Assembly: GCA_040768445.1 (NCBI GenBank) | Contig: JAXGMV010000001.1 | Span: forward strand, 1,302,001 to 1,366,000 | DNA from: JAXGMV01 sp040768445 | GTDB taxonomy: Bacteria > Chloroflexota > Anaerolineae > Anaerolineales > Anaerolineaceae | Reading direction: 5' to 3' | Length of the DNA: 64,000 bases | Shown here: positions 26,901 through 34,851 of the stretch, in pieces | Layout of the letters: the number at the start of each line of letters is the position of its first letter | Position numbering within the stretch: position 1 is the stretch's first letter | Made by a program: the position numbers and the translations under genes | The notes under the pieces: model-generated | Databases searched by the model: none | Told to the model about the DNA's origin: nothing | The model's input: only the letters and a program-made list of their open reading frames with translations

Positions 26901-27404
26901 GGGTTGAAGTTCCGGCAGCATATTGAGATTGTGCTGATTATCAGCGGTCACAGACACTGCGCCAGGTTCGCCCCAGTCCAGTGAGAGCCGAACATTCGGA
27001 GCGTAAGCTGCGTCCGGGATGAAATAGTCAGAGCAGGTATCACTGCACAATGATGCCTGTGCCATCAGCCCCTGCCAGCACTGCAGTGTCGGTGCACCCG
27101 GCGCTCCTGCGATATCGCCAATGACATCCAACAAAAACTCAACATTTGAGGATACCGGTGAATCACAATTAGTGTTGTCGTAGTAACTGCCGTACCAGCC
27201 GTGATAGGCATTCTGCGCAGTTCTGTCACCCATGCCGGCATGCAGGGCGATGGTGTCCACCACGCAATTACCGGTGCAGTTATTGTGAACGGTGCGCGGC
27301 TGCGTACCAGACTGCCCACGCACATAGGCGGTTGACACCGAAACAGCCAGTGTGGCAGCCAGAAGCGTTAAGGTGGCTTTGATCAATGCAATTTGAGAGC
27401 GCAT
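23904..27404 (-). CDS. Very large secreted multidomain protein, 1166 residues
   Basis: A signal peptide spans about residues 1-30. The cysteine-rich N-terminal region (to about 390) is unassigned. After it come an acidic linker, a PPC-like beta domain, and two clearer PPC (pre-peptidase C-terminal) domains beginning EPNDGRDSANGWD and EPNDDIAHAVNWD. A carboxypeptidase-regulatory-like beta-sandwich (FRLHGLVFNQGRF) follows. A P/T/S-rich linker precedes a second sandwich domain (ITITGFLWRLF), and a final carboxypeptidase-regulatory-like domain begins NRIYGRVTDAAGRGIPG. No protease or other catalytic motif is visible, so a surface adhesion or scaffold role is plausible but inferred. It lacks an obvious C-terminal sorting signal. 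Confidence 0.7.
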   Translation of the reverse strand: MRSQIALIKATLTLLAATLAVSVSTAYVRGQSGTQPRTVHNNCTGNCVVDTIALHAGMGDRTAQNAYHGWYGSYYDNTNCDSPVSSNVEFLLDVIGDIAGAPGAPTLQCWQGLMAQASLCSDTCSDYFIPDAAYAPNVRLSLDWGEPGAVSVTADNQHNLNMLPELQPNAYSRNFPLHTTLSLNGGTPLLVADTEMPSLSYPNWITRGGYSDCLDSYGAEDNRCQLIERLASSSEVSHTVEFLDGTLYDLTNQVVDTSDASGSFAQNGYITLLSDGDSITIKQGPYAGFLWVKTHNISGSSHTQQVIPWDASGSAQTIVNHECVKLMSTCWMTGDRTESDVYIFALQGPPEKRLAGTYTVSVTAEMDHDRDFNDNSISYTYNAEAGSTDETGADTDADQQETLPLSSLSAIDLPGEGVYPGTMPQDAPGVMYRLNVPAGIQFLYISLASIDGSAYSYFVRHGSIPVPDYPYIYNDYDCWSQSDASYTGGCPFTNPFPDAYYIFVSRLQGNTSFQVQVEWRSAEEGATLLVQHTQTAEVTGTPEPEGQENTYAEIEPNDGRDSANGWDMSLPFSGQLPKTSDRDYILLTLTQPGIYTFSLTDVGADLRAKLSLVRHSTGNYLDSVIANTKGQPISLSFDGSPGEQYDLIVSAAAITSGAASQPYQLSLSGFIPDPLEPNDDIAHAVNWDISKPVQGYFWDKTTGRADYYQLTAPGTQNDTPITFAVTNPSPEMRVRITILRSNGLLLANTSYSATGQPATISHVMEAGKLYYLKLELLSIKTSAQPYTLSAAYTPGAGSTDEPTGQSRTFRLHGLVFNQGRFVPHPIKDASIYIQVAGQPQVLLDSSSSLGSYSGSISMAEGQSVTIWAEKPGLNFTPDPETWAFDLHARSHRTVFRVTGAQLLQETPMATPPLSFTGEPPLIQTALAATHTPVIAQPSLTSVSQRPSPVPSISVQATSLPPQNTTPPPQQGEIITITGFLWRLFPNSVPAGVAASNVILSINGIDQPAVFSMIDGSYNITVPSIKPGDTLSLHAEGAEDTYEPSTYTWQQQTGMTAWQYDFYSYWGAIQPPASDGGNRIYGRVTDAAGRGIPGMYVVVQMGTSDALQRIGPTDSNGYYEGTVRLPTRIMASVWVEQPGFIPVKVQFFHAFTPESREVNFSLPPNSK

Positions 27405-27579
27405 TTTTCCAGCCTTTCTCCCAATTAAAAGGTTAATAATAATTGGGGCTGATTAAGTTGTGTTTTATACGGATAATTAGATATATTTCATTATATACAC
27501 ACTGCATATGCTTTAATACAGGCAATTTTGTTTGTGTGGAGAAATTGATTATTACAGAATATGTGTATGGATGTAATCA

Positions 27580-27945
27580 ATGACTATTGACGAATTCTTC
27601 AACGGGTTTGAGGACTCAATGCCCCTGTTTGATGCGCTATCAGCGCTTGCATGCCGTGACGCATGCGTATCCATGAGGGTTGGTAAGAGCCAGGTAGCCT
27701 TCTGGGATCGTAAGCCATTCCTGTGGGCCTGGATTCCCGGGCGTTATCTGAAAAACCGGCCAACGGCACCGCTGGTGATGACGGTCGTGTTCAGGCAGTG
27801 GGATCCCTCACCGAGGTGGAAGGAAATTATGGAAGCCAGGAATGGCTGGTTCACGCATCACCTGGAGCTCTATGATATCTCGGATATCGACGATGAGGTT
27901 GCGAACTGGATTGCCAGGGCGTATGCTGCCCGCTGCACACCTTGA
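27580..27945 (+). CDS. DUF5655-like protein
   Basis: A 121-residue soluble protein. It matches the DUF5655 pattern: an N-terminal helix with FNGFEDSMPLFDAL, the strand SMRVGKSQVAFWDRKPFLW, and the C-terminal WFTHHLELYDISDIDDEVAN and WIARAYAA. The domain may be nucleic-acid- or ligand-binding; its function is not known. No Shine-Dalgarno sequence is seen. It is divergent from the large secreted protein, across an AT-rich spacer of about 175 nt. Confidence 0.75.
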   Translation: MTIDEFFNGFEDSMPLFDALSALACRDACVSMRVGKSQVAFWDRKPFLWAWIPGRYLKNRPTAPLVMTVVFRQWDPSPRWKEIMEARNGWFTHHLELYDISDIDDEVANWIARAYAARCTP

Positions 27946-27962
27946 TAGAGACCCCTAAAGAA

Positions 27963-27990
27963 TTGATCACTGATTAGTGCTCCGTATAGT
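27963..27990 (+). promoter_or_regulatory. Promoter of the sulfur operon
   Basis: TTGATC (27963-27968), a 16-nt spacer and TATAGT (27985-27990), 36 nt before ATG 28027. Confidence 0.5.
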
Positions 27991-28026
27991 AAAATCGATT
28001 AACCCTATCATGTGGAGTACACCTTT

Positions 28027-29481
28027 ATGCAGTTAAAACATTTCTTTGTCAAGAAAATTGCTCACAGTTCCTACCTGCTTGCCGGCGGCAAGCAGTGTGC
28101 CATCATCGACCCTCAGCGGGATGTAGAACTCTACATTCAGGAGGCGCGTGCCCAGGGCGTTGAGATCACGCATATCCTGCAGACTCACCTGCATGCTGAT
28201 TTTGTCTCCGGTCATATGGACCTTGCGGAGAAGACTGGCGCGAAGATTTATATTGCCAAATCAGCTAACTGCACCTTTGATCATGTACCCGTCGTTGAAG
28301 GGGATGTGATTGAAATTGAGCATCTACGCCTGGATGTTTTGGAGACACCGGGTCACACGCCTGAGCACTTGACCTATGTGGTCACAGATACAAATCGCGG
28401 CAGTGAACCAATTGGTGCCTTCGTAGGCGACACGCTGTTCGTTGGCGACGTTGGACGTCCTGACCTGTTCCCGGATATTGCCGTTGAGCTGGCGGGCAAG
28501 CTCTATCACAGCTTGCATGATAAATTGATGAAACTGCCTGATTACTGTGAAGTATACCCGGCACATGGAGCAGGTTCGTTGTGCGGCAGGGCAATGGGCG
28601 CCAAGTATTTGACGACCATCGGGTATGAACGCATTTACAATCCAGCGCTGCAGATCAAGGATAAGGCTGCTTTTATCAAATCACTGACTGAGGATATGCC
28701 GCCAGCGCCGGATCACTTCAGCGGCTGCAGCGATATCAACCGTTACGGTCCGGTTGAGGTCGAAGACCTGCCAAGGCTGCAGGAGCTGAATATTAAACAG
28801 TTCAAGGAAAGGATGCAGGATAAGGATGTGCAGGTGCTGGATTCGCGCAATTACCTGGCATTTGGAAGCCAGCATATCGCCGGCGCCTGGCATTTGGATC
28901 TGAACGGCAACTTCCCAACCTTTGCCGGCTGGGTGCTGCCGACTGACAAGGATTTTCTGCTCGTGGCAGATGATTATCATAAGGCGGTGGATAGTGTTGT
29001 TTGGGCAAGGCGCACCGGTGTGGACCGCATTGTTGGCTACCTGGATGGCGGCATGACAGCCTGGATCACCGGTGGGTTGGAGACGCGTGATGTCAGGCAG
29101 ATCTCGGCAGAAACGCTGCACGATATGATTACAGGACATGAGAATTTCACCCTCTTGGATGTGCGTGCTCCGGCTGAATATGAAGACAGCCATATCGAGG
29201 GCGCTGTCAATATCCCGGTGGCTGATCTACGCACGCGCAGCGGCGAGCTTGATAAAAACCGGTTGACTGTGCTGATCTGCAGCAGCGGCAATCGTTCCAG
29301 CCTGGGCACCAGTATTTTGGAACAGCATGGCTTTACCACTCTTTTGAATGTGGCGGGCGGTATGACAGGCTACAGCGCTGCGGGCTATACTAAAGAATGC
29401 AAAGTGTGCGCCAACCCGCATGGCTCACGCTATTATGAAAATCTCGATGAGATCAATATTGATTGGGCAGTAAACGACTGA
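28027..29481 (+). CDS. MBL-fold persulfide dioxygenase-like protein fused to two rhodanese domains
   Basis: 484 residues. The MBL domain (about 1-240) has HLHADFVSGH at 54-63 and GDTLFVGDVGRPDL, as in ETHE1/CstB-type persulfide dioxygenases. The first rhodanese domain (about 265-355) has VADDYH where the catalytic loop should be, so it lacks the sulfur-carrying cysteine. The second (about 365-460) has LICSSGNRSS with C418 and should be active. CstB-like fusions convert low-molecular-weight persulfide to thiosulfate. The start is ATG 28027, with GTGGAG at good distance; GTG 28012 overlaps that site. Two YeeE genes follow after 13 nt. Confidence 0.9.
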   Translation: MQLKHFFVKKIAHSSYLLAGGKQCAIIDPQRDVELYIQEARAQGVEITHILQTHLHADFVSGHMDLAEKTGAKIYIAKSANCTFDHVPVVEGDVIEIEHLRLDVLETPGHTPEHLTYVVTDTNRGSEPIGAFVGDTLFVGDVGRPDLFPDIAVELAGKLYHSLHDKLMKLPDYCEVYPAHGAGSLCGRAMGAKYLTTIGYERIYNPALQIKDKAAFIKSLTEDMPPAPDHFSGCSDINRYGPVEVEDLPRLQELNIKQFKERMQDKDVQVLDSRNYLAFGSQHIAGAWHLDLNGNFPTFAGWVLPTDKDFLLVADDYHKAVDSVVWARRTGVDRIVGYLDGGMTAWITGGLETRDVRQISAETLHDMITGHENFTLLDVRAPAEYEDSHIEGAVNIPVADLRTRSGELDKNRLTVLICSSGNRSSLGTSILEQHGFTTLLNVAGGMTGYSAAGYTKECKVCANPHGSRYYENLDEINIDWAVND

Positions 29482-29494
29482 GAAAGGAGCGGAG

Positions 29495-30013
29495 ATGGAA
29501 ATCTTATCTGAAGTGCGCTGGTCGCCGTACGCGGTTGGTATCGGCATCGGCATTCTGAGCTGGTTGACCTTTTTGATTTCAAAAAGCCCGATCAGCTGTT
29601 CCACCACTTTTGCAAAAACGAGCGGCATCATTGAGCGGCTGTTCAGGGGTAAGAAGGTGGAGGATAAGCCCTATTACAAAAAAATCAACCTGACGGTGGA
29701 CTGGCAGTTCATGCTGGTGATTGGTATTGTGATCGGTTCGCTGATCGCTGCTTTGCTCTCAGGCGACTTTCGCCTGCAGTGGGTGCCAGACCTGTGGGCT
29801 AATACTTTTGGCGGCTCTGCTTTGCTGCGTGTTATTATGGCAGTTGTTGGCGGCATTTTCCTCGGGTTTGGTGCACGCTGGGCTGACGGCTGCACCAGCG
29901 GACACGGCATCAGCGGCACACTGCAGTTGGTGGTTGGCAGCTGGATTTCAGCGATCTGCTTTTTCATTGGCGGCATCCTGACGGCGCTGTTTGTATTCAA
30001 CGTGATCGGATGA
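29495..30013 (+). CDS. YeeE/YedE family sulfur transporter, half 1
   Basis: 172 residues with four membrane helices. The conserved cysteine motifs SPISCSTTF (C35) and FGARWADGCTSGHGISG (C133) are typical of the N-terminal half of YeeE/YedE (TsuA-type) transporters, which move thiosulfate through a cysteine relay. It lies 13 nt after the MBL-rhodanese gene with a strong GAAAGGAGCGG site, so it is cotranscribed. The family is often one longer protein; here two separate genes make the pair. Confidence 0.9.
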   Translation: MEILSEVRWSPYAVGIGIGILSWLTFLISKSPISCSTTFAKTSGIIERLFRGKKVEDKPYYKKINLTVDWQFMLVIGIVIGSLIAALLSGDFRLQWVPDLWANTFGGSALLRVIMAVVGGIFLGFGARWADGCTSGHGISGTLQLVVGSWISAICFFIGGILTALFVFNVIG

Positions 30014-30022
30014 TGCGAGGGT

Positions 30023-30601
30023 ATGATGAGAAAACCAAAACCAAAGCAAAAACAAAAGATCGTTGTGACACGCTCTACGCTGGCATGGGGGTTGGCCTTC
30101 GGTATCGCCTTCGGGTTCCTGCTGCAAAAAGGCGGCGTGACCAAGTATGACGTCATCGTTGGTCAGCTGCTGCTGACCGACTTCACAGTGATCAAGATCA
30201 TCCTGACCGCTGTTCTGACAGGTATGCTGGGCATCTATTTCATGAAATCTAAAGGCTGGGTGACGCTGTATCCCAAGTCGGGCTCGGTTGGCAAGAACGT
30301 CATCGGTGGTTTGATCTTCGGCGTGGGGTTTGCCCTGCTGGGCTACTGCCCTGGCACAATTGCCGGCGCGATCGGCAACGGTTACCTGGATGCGCTGACC
30401 GGCGGTTTGATCGGCATCTGGATTGGCACGGGATTGTTTGCTGCAGTATACCCCAAAGTGCGCTACCGCTTCCTGGAAAAGGGCGACTACGGTCCGATTA
30501 CCTTCCCGGAGCTGTTCAGGGTCAATGACTGGGTGGTAGTCATCCCTGCAGCAGGGCTGATTCTTGCAGTTTTGATACTGATGGAGAACGCTGGCCTGTA
30601 A
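30023..30601 (+). CDS. YeeE/YedE family sulfur transporter, half 2
   Basis: 192 residues, with a basic N-terminus (KPKPKQKQK) and about four membrane helices. The motif LLGYCPGTIAGAIGNGYLDA (C109) is the second conserved cysteine block of YeeE/YedE. It starts at ATGATG 9 nt after the stop of half 1. With half 1 it probably forms a thiosulfate or related sulfur importer or exporter linked to the upstream persulfide-handling enzyme. The direction of transport is not visible from sequence. Confidence 0.9.
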   Translation: MMRKPKPKQKQKIVVTRSTLAWGLAFGIAFGFLLQKGGVTKYDVIVGQLLLTDFTVIKIILTAVLTGMLGIYFMKSKGWVTLYPKSGSVGKNVIGGLIFGVGFALLGYCPGTIAGAIGNGYLDALTGGLIGIWIGTGLFAAVYPKVRYRFLEKGDYGPITFPELFRVNDWVVVIPAAGLILAVLILMENAGL

Positions 30602-30620
30602 AGTGTAAATCTCAAGTTAA

Positions 30621-32305
30621 GGGGCTGCCCAAAAAGTCAGCCTCGACAGTTGAATAAACCACAAAAACAAACAAAGAAATAAAAAAGAACAAAAAAAAGC
30701 AGCGATCAAACGACCGCTGCTTTTGCTATGTTATGTGCAATACACAGAATTCCCCATTCAGTACTCACTTTATCAATTCCTCGCAGAAGAAACCGCCTGA
30801 ACCCCCAATCCCCCTTGAGACGGCCAAATACAGCCTCCACCTCAACCGGGCGCCGAGATCGCAATACCAATCCTTGCGGAGAAAGTAGATTATCACGGGC
30901 TTGTTGTTTGAGCCTTTCCCACTCCTTGCCTATTTGTATCTGCCGGTTATTTTTTGCCCGAGTACATTCTGCCTTTACAGGACAGTGTGAACAATCCTCA
31001 CACTCATATATGCGTCGTTCTGAGGTGTATCCATTCTCACTCTTGTATGGCTTTGTATACACATATCGTAAACGTTTCTTTTGTGGACATTCATATTCAT
31101 CTTCTTGAGCATAATAGGCAAAATTCTCTGCCCGATAAGGCTGTTTCTTTTTATAGTTCCGTTTCTGTTCGTAATGAAAGCGGTTGTCTTTGACGTAAGT
31201 TGTTATGTGGTTTAGGTCCAGGTAGCTGTAGTTCTCTTCACTGCCATATCCCGCATCTGCCACCAGGTTTTTGGGATAATCCCCCAGCCACAGCCTGAAC
31301 TTCTCAAGGTGTTCTTTCAAGCAACTGGTATCTCCTGCCCTGCGATGTAAGCTGAAGCCTAATACAAATTGCTTCTGTGTCCCCAGTTGCACATTATAGC
31401 CAGCCTTCAACTGTCCATTCCTCATGTGGTCTTCTTTCATCCGCATATATGTGGCGTCATTATCGGTCTTGCAGAAGTTGTTGCGTCCCTCAAATATCGC
31501 TTCATACCGTTCATATTTCTCCATCCTTGGAATGTAATCTTTCTCCAACTTCGCCTTGGCCTTGCTCAAATCTTTGTCTTCCGGATTTTCTTTCAACCGT
31601 TCATTGATCTTCCTGGCGGCTTCTTTCAGTCTCTCTGCGTCTATTTCTTTGCCTTCCCCTACTTCTTCTAAATCATTCTCTCCGTATTTCGCCTCTTCCG
31701 CTGCTTCTATCTCGTCTATTTCTTCGAGTAACTGCTGTACTTTTTCTCGCAGTTTGGCTTTATTCTTCTCTGTGCTCTTCCGCCACACAAATTTGTATTT
31801 GTTCGCATTAGCCTCTATCTTTGTCCCATCTACAAAGTAGTGCTCCAGATCAACATAGCCCGCTTCCATCAGTTGCTCTATTACCCCGTAAAATACTTCG
31901 TCGATCACCGCTTTCATAACCTTCCCCCTGAAGCGGTTGATGGTTCGATGGTCTGGACGGTTCATCCCGCTCAGCCACATGTAATTCACATTCTCCCGCA
32001 GTTCTTTCGCTATTCGCCGCGAGGAAAACACCCGTTGTGTGTAGGCATATACGATGACTTTCAGCAGCATCTGTGGGTTGTAGGCGCTTGTCCCTCCCCC
32101 TTTGTACTGCTTCTCCAGTATCAGTCGATCGATCTCTTCGATCATTTTGCTCACCACCCTTACCAGATGGCTTTCAGGTATCAGCTCTTCCAGGCTCGGT
32201 GGTAATAGCATTGCTTGTTGTGGTTCGTATCGTTTGAAGATTTGTCTTTTCATCCCCCTATTATATTAAAGTTTTTGAGGCTGCCCATACTTTTGGGACA
32301 GCCTC
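30621..32305 (-). mobile_element. IS1182-family insertion sequence, apparently intact
   Basis: About 1.69 kb enclosing one transposase gene. The left end GGGGCTGCCCAAAAAGTCAG (30621-30640) and the complement of the right end (GAGGCTGTCCCAAAAGTATG, from 32305 leftwards) are imperfect inverted repeats, 15 of 20 identical. Each end also folds on itself: GGGGCTG/CAGCCTC on the left and GAGGCTG/CAGCCTC (32277-32305) on the right. The right hairpin is followed by TTTTC and may act as a terminator. I cannot identify a target duplication with confidence. Confidence 0.8.
30706..32253 (-). CDS. IS1182-family transposase
   Basis: A full-length 515-residue DDE transposase. The N-terminal DUF772 region includes LLKVIVYAYTQRVFSSRRIA and MSGMN-type WLSGMNRPDHRTINRFRGK, then FVDGTKIEANANKYKFVWRK (first catalytic aspartate region). 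A coiled region rich in E and K follows. The core continues with LVADAGYGSEENYSYL (second aspartate), a cysteine cluster YECEDCSHCPVKAECT, and the closing VEAVFGRLKGDWGFRRFLLR with the catalytic glutamate. No frameshift is seen, so the element may be active. Confidence 0.93.
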   Translation of the reverse strand: MKRQIFKRYEPQQAMLLPPSLEELIPESHLVRVVSKMIEEIDRLILEKQYKGGGTSAYNPQMLLKVIVYAYTQRVFSSRRIAKELRENVNYMWLSGMNRPDHRTINRFRGKVMKAVIDEVFYGVIEQLMEAGYVDLEHYFVDGTKIEANANKYKFVWRKSTEKNKAKLREKVQQLLEEIDEIEAAEEAKYGENDLEEVGEGKEIDAERLKEAARKINERLKENPEDKDLSKAKAKLEKDYIPRMEKYERYEAIFEGRNNFCKTDNDATYMRMKEDHMRNGQLKAGYNVQLGTQKQFVLGFSLHRRAGDTSCLKEHLEKFRLWLGDYPKNLVADAGYGSEENYSYLDLNHITTYVKDNRFHYEQKRNYKKKQPYRAENFAYYAQEDEYECPQKKRLRYVYTKPYKSENGYTSERRIYECEDCSHCPVKAECTRAKNNRQIQIGKEWERLKQQARDNLLSPQGLVLRSRRPVEVEAVFGRLKGDWGFRRFLLRGIDKVSTEWGILCIAHNIAKAAVV

Positions 32306-32338
32306 TTTTCATTATAATGGGCTGTAGAGGACAACCTA

Positions 32339-33151
32339 ATGCAAAGCCAAAAAATTCAGTTATCCGAAGAAAAGGAAACCCTATTGGTGACCCTTTTCAG
32401 CAAAGCCTGGGCAGCAAGGCAGACGCCGCCCCTGCTTCAGGATGAGAAAGCCATCGAAATGGTTGACAGCATTGACTATGATTTTTCGCGGCTGCGTATT
32501 TCGCACGGCACGATTGTCACCATGGCCCTGCGAGCAAAAAGGATGGATGACTATGTGCGCTCCTATCTTGCGCGGGCGGATGTCCCGCTGGTGCTGCACC
32601 TGGGCTGCGGGTTGGACAGCCGCAGCAACCGGGTTGAGCCGGCAGCCGGACGCTGGTATGACCTGGATTACCCCGAAGTGATTGACTTGCGCCGGTATTT
32701 TTTCACCGAGACGGAACATTACCGCATGATCCCGTCATCAGTGACCGAATGGGGCTGGCTGTATGAGGTGGAGAGCCAACCGCAAGCTTTCATAATTGCC
32801 GAAGGGCTGGTAATGTACCTGACCCGTGATGATGCTGTTACGCTTTTCAGGCGCTTACAGGAGCGCTTCCCGGGCAGTGAAATCTGCTTCGATGTTTACA
32901 GCACCCTGACAGCCAATAACATCAACCGACATCCTTCGATCAAGAAAACCGGTGCAAAAATCTACTGGGGTGTAGATGATGCACATGAAATCGAAAACTG
33001 GGTACCCGGCATGCGCTTGCTGGAAGAATGGTACTTTACCCAATCGCAGGATATTGACCATCTGCCGCTGGTTGACAGGCTGTTGTTTAAGATCACCGGC
33101 GCGTTTGAGGTTGTCAACAAGGCGCACCGCGTCCTGCGGTTTGCGCTGTAA
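32339..33151 (+). CDS. Class I SAM-dependent methyltransferase, LCM/PPM1-like
   Basis: 270 residues. LVLHLGCGLDSRSNRVEP is motif I of the leucine-carboxyl-methyltransferase-like group, then RWYDLDYPEVIDLRRYF and FIIAEGLVMYLTRDDAVTLF. Bacterial members include O-methyltransferases of polyketides and unknown acceptors. The start has GTAGAGGACAACC upstream. The gene begins 34 nt from the right end of the insertion sequence, which may supply or disrupt its promoter. Confidence 0.85.
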   Translation: MQSQKIQLSEEKETLLVTLFSKAWAARQTPPLLQDEKAIEMVDSIDYDFSRLRISHGTIVTMALRAKRMDDYVRSYLARADVPLVLHLGCGLDSRSNRVEPAAGRWYDLDYPEVIDLRRYFFTETEHYRMIPSSVTEWGWLYEVESQPQAFIIAEGLVMYLTRDDAVTLFRRLQERFPGSEICFDVYSTLTANNINRHPSIKKTGAKIYWGVDDAHEIENWVPGMRLLEEWYFTQSQDIDHLPLVDRLLFKITGAFEVVNKAHRVLRFAL

Positions 33152-33191
33152 GCGTATTTGAAACCAGGACTGTTTTTAGTAGAGGTACACT

Positions 33192-33593
33192 ATGAGCGAA
33201 AACGAGTCAAATATCCTTACAATTGATGCGTACATCGCCGGCTTTCCAGAGCCAGTGCAGGCGGTGCTTCAGAAGCTGCGGCAGGTGATCAAAGAAGCTG
33301 CACCGGAAGCAGGTGAGACAATCAAGTACCGCATGCCGACTTTCACCTTTCACGGCAACCTGGTACATTTCGCCGCCTACGAACACCACATTGGCTTCTA
33401 TCCTGACCCCGAAGGAATTCAAAAGTTTGCCAACGAGTTGGCGCCTTACCCACAGTCCAAAGGCGCCATTCGCTTCCCAATTGATAAACCCCTTCCGTTT
33501 GAATTGATTTACCGCATCACAAAATTTAGGGTTGAGCAAAACGCTGCACGTGCAGCAGCAAAACGAAATAAGAGGCTGCGCGGGTTTGATTAG
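33192..33593 (+). CDS. DUF1801 / iron-chaperone-like protein (YdhG type)
   Basis: 133 residues. The N-terminal TIDAYIAGFPEPVQAVLQKL is followed by EAGETIKYRMPTFTFHGNLV, FAAYEHHIGFYPDPEGIQKF and GAIRFPIDKPLPFELI. It matches DUF1801 proteins of the YdhG/YobT group, related to frataxin-like iron chaperones. Metal binding is not proven for most members. The ribosome site is TAGAGGTACACT. It lies 40 nt after the methyltransferase, so the two are probably cotranscribed. Confidence 0.85.
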   Translation: MSENESNILTIDAYIAGFPEPVQAVLQKLRQVIKEAAPEAGETIKYRMPTFTFHGNLVHFAAYEHHIGFYPDPEGIQKFANELAPYPQSKGAIRFPIDKPLPFELIYRITKFRVEQNAARAAAKRNKRLRGFD

Positions 33594-33772
33594 GAAACAA
33601 CATACTGACCTGACACATATGATCATCCCGCAGAAATTTTGGATGGCCTGCTGAGAGGACTAAATTATTATCAACGATTAGCACCACTGCAAGTCGTATA
33701 GAAAACACATCCTGTGGGATAATTACTCTCCACTTCACCAAAACCCATTAAAGAATAGAGGAAAACATTACC

Positions 33773-34453
33773 GTGCAGGAACTATTTACTCAACCCTTAG
33801 GACCAGAAATAAAAGGAATGGCACGTGCAGGCGGATTAGCGGCAATTGCCATGCTGGTTATTATGCTGGCACAGGTGATTATTTTCATCATCTGGCCGCC
33901 GCCCGGAACAGTTGAGGAGTTCTTCAACTTGTTTGACCAAAAGCCGCTGTTGGGTTTGCTCAGCATGGACCTGCTGTACCTGTTCAATAATGCCCTGCTG
34001 GTACTCATTTACCTGGCACTTTATGCAGCTCTGCGGCACAGCGCGCCCTCCGCTATGCTGATCGCACTTGTACTTGGTCTGGTGGGAATTGCGGCGTATT
34101 ATGCCTCCAATACTGCCTTTGAGATGCTGTCACTTAGCCGGCAGTATGCTGTCGTTTCTGATGATGTTCAGAAAGCTGCGCTGGTTGGCGCAGGTCAGGG
34201 TATGCTGGCGATTTACAAAGGGACAGCATTCACGGTGTATTACATTCTGAATGCAGTGTGTCTGCTGATCATGGCTGTTGTCATGCTCAGGAGCCGTGTG
34301 TTCAGCCGTGCAACAGGCCGGCTCGCACTCGTGTCAGCAGTGCTGATGTCAGTACCATCAACTGCGGGGGCAATTGGTATGGTATTTGCGCTGGCTTCAC
34401 TGGTCCCTTGGGGGATATTCCTGGTGTTGATTGCCCGCAGGCTGCTTGTGTAA
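33773..34453 (+). CDS. Multi-helix membrane protein, DUF4386-like
   Basis: 226 residues with six hydrophobic segments. The pattern with an early FFNLFDQKPLLGLLSMDLLY, central YYASNTAFEMLSLSRQY and late TGRLALVSAVLMSVPSTAG resembles DUF4386 membrane proteins. No function is assigned. The start is GTG 33773, with AGAGGAAAACATTACC upstream. A perfect 9-bp inverted repeat begins at its stop codon. Confidence 0.65.
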   Translation: MQELFTQPLGPEIKGMARAGGLAAIAMLVIMLAQVIIFIIWPPPGTVEEFFNLFDQKPLLGLLSMDLLYLFNNALLVLIYLALYAALRHSAPSAMLIALVLGLVGIAAYYASNTAFEMLSLSRQYAVVSDDVQKAALVGAGQGMLAIYKGTAFTVYYILNAVCLLIMAVVMLRSRVFSRATGRLALVSAVLMSVPSTAGAIGMVFALASLVPWGIFLVLIARRLLV

Positions 34454-34482
34454 TCTGATTAGCATTGTCACGATAATCAGAT
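34453..34482. terminator. Perfect 9-bp inverted repeat at the end of the membrane protein gene
   Basis: ATCTGATTA (34453-34461), a 12-nt loop and TAATCAGAT (34474-34482). The first base is the last base of the stop codon. No good T run follows, so it may be a processing or protection stem or a weak terminator. Confidence 0.4.
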
Positions 34483-34851
34483 AAGTCTTGTCCATCCAAA
34501 ATAGGTGGTGAAGGATTACCTGTTTAACGATTATCAGGTTCATCGATTAACCAGGCTGTGCAGTTGTTGCCCGGTAGATATGCCCTGTAGTTTTGTAACC
34601 TGTCATATTATTCGCCTTTGTGTACTGGTAGCCTTGATGGGAAAGTCAACCAGGCAATGTGGGGGTGTTGAATCGATAAATCCTTGCCCAACTGCCAATT
34701 GAACACCTACCTTATATTTGCTACAATGAAAGTGCAGCTGCAAAGTCAGCCGTAGCTCAACTGGTCGGTAAGCCTTACACTCCCAATTTCAATTAATTGC
34801 ATAACCGGACCGTTTGACCCATTCTCAGTCCTGAAGCGATAGGAGGTTATT
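34483..34851. other. Intergenic region containing a degenerate tRNA-like 5' half
   Basis: No supportable protein gene in about 370 nt. At 34746-34791 the sequence resembles the 5' half of a tRNA. TA is followed by GCTCAACTGG (D arm), an AAGC return strand and a loop CTCCCAA in the anticodon position (CCC would be glycine). Only 3 of 5 anticodon-stem pairs form and there is no T arm, so it is not functional. A strong ribosome site (ATAGGAGG) for the next gene ends the region. Confidence 0.3.

Noticed and set aside
30617..32309. Target-site duplication of the insertion sequence (TTAA on the left, TTTT on the right)
   Set aside because: The flanks are not identical and the exact ends are uncertain by a few bases, so no duplication can be claimed.
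34505..34702. Cysteine-rich 65-codon ORF starting at a GTG pair
   Set aside because: No proper ribosome site, no recognisable motif, and low-complexity character; the cysteines seem to come from the reading frame by chance.
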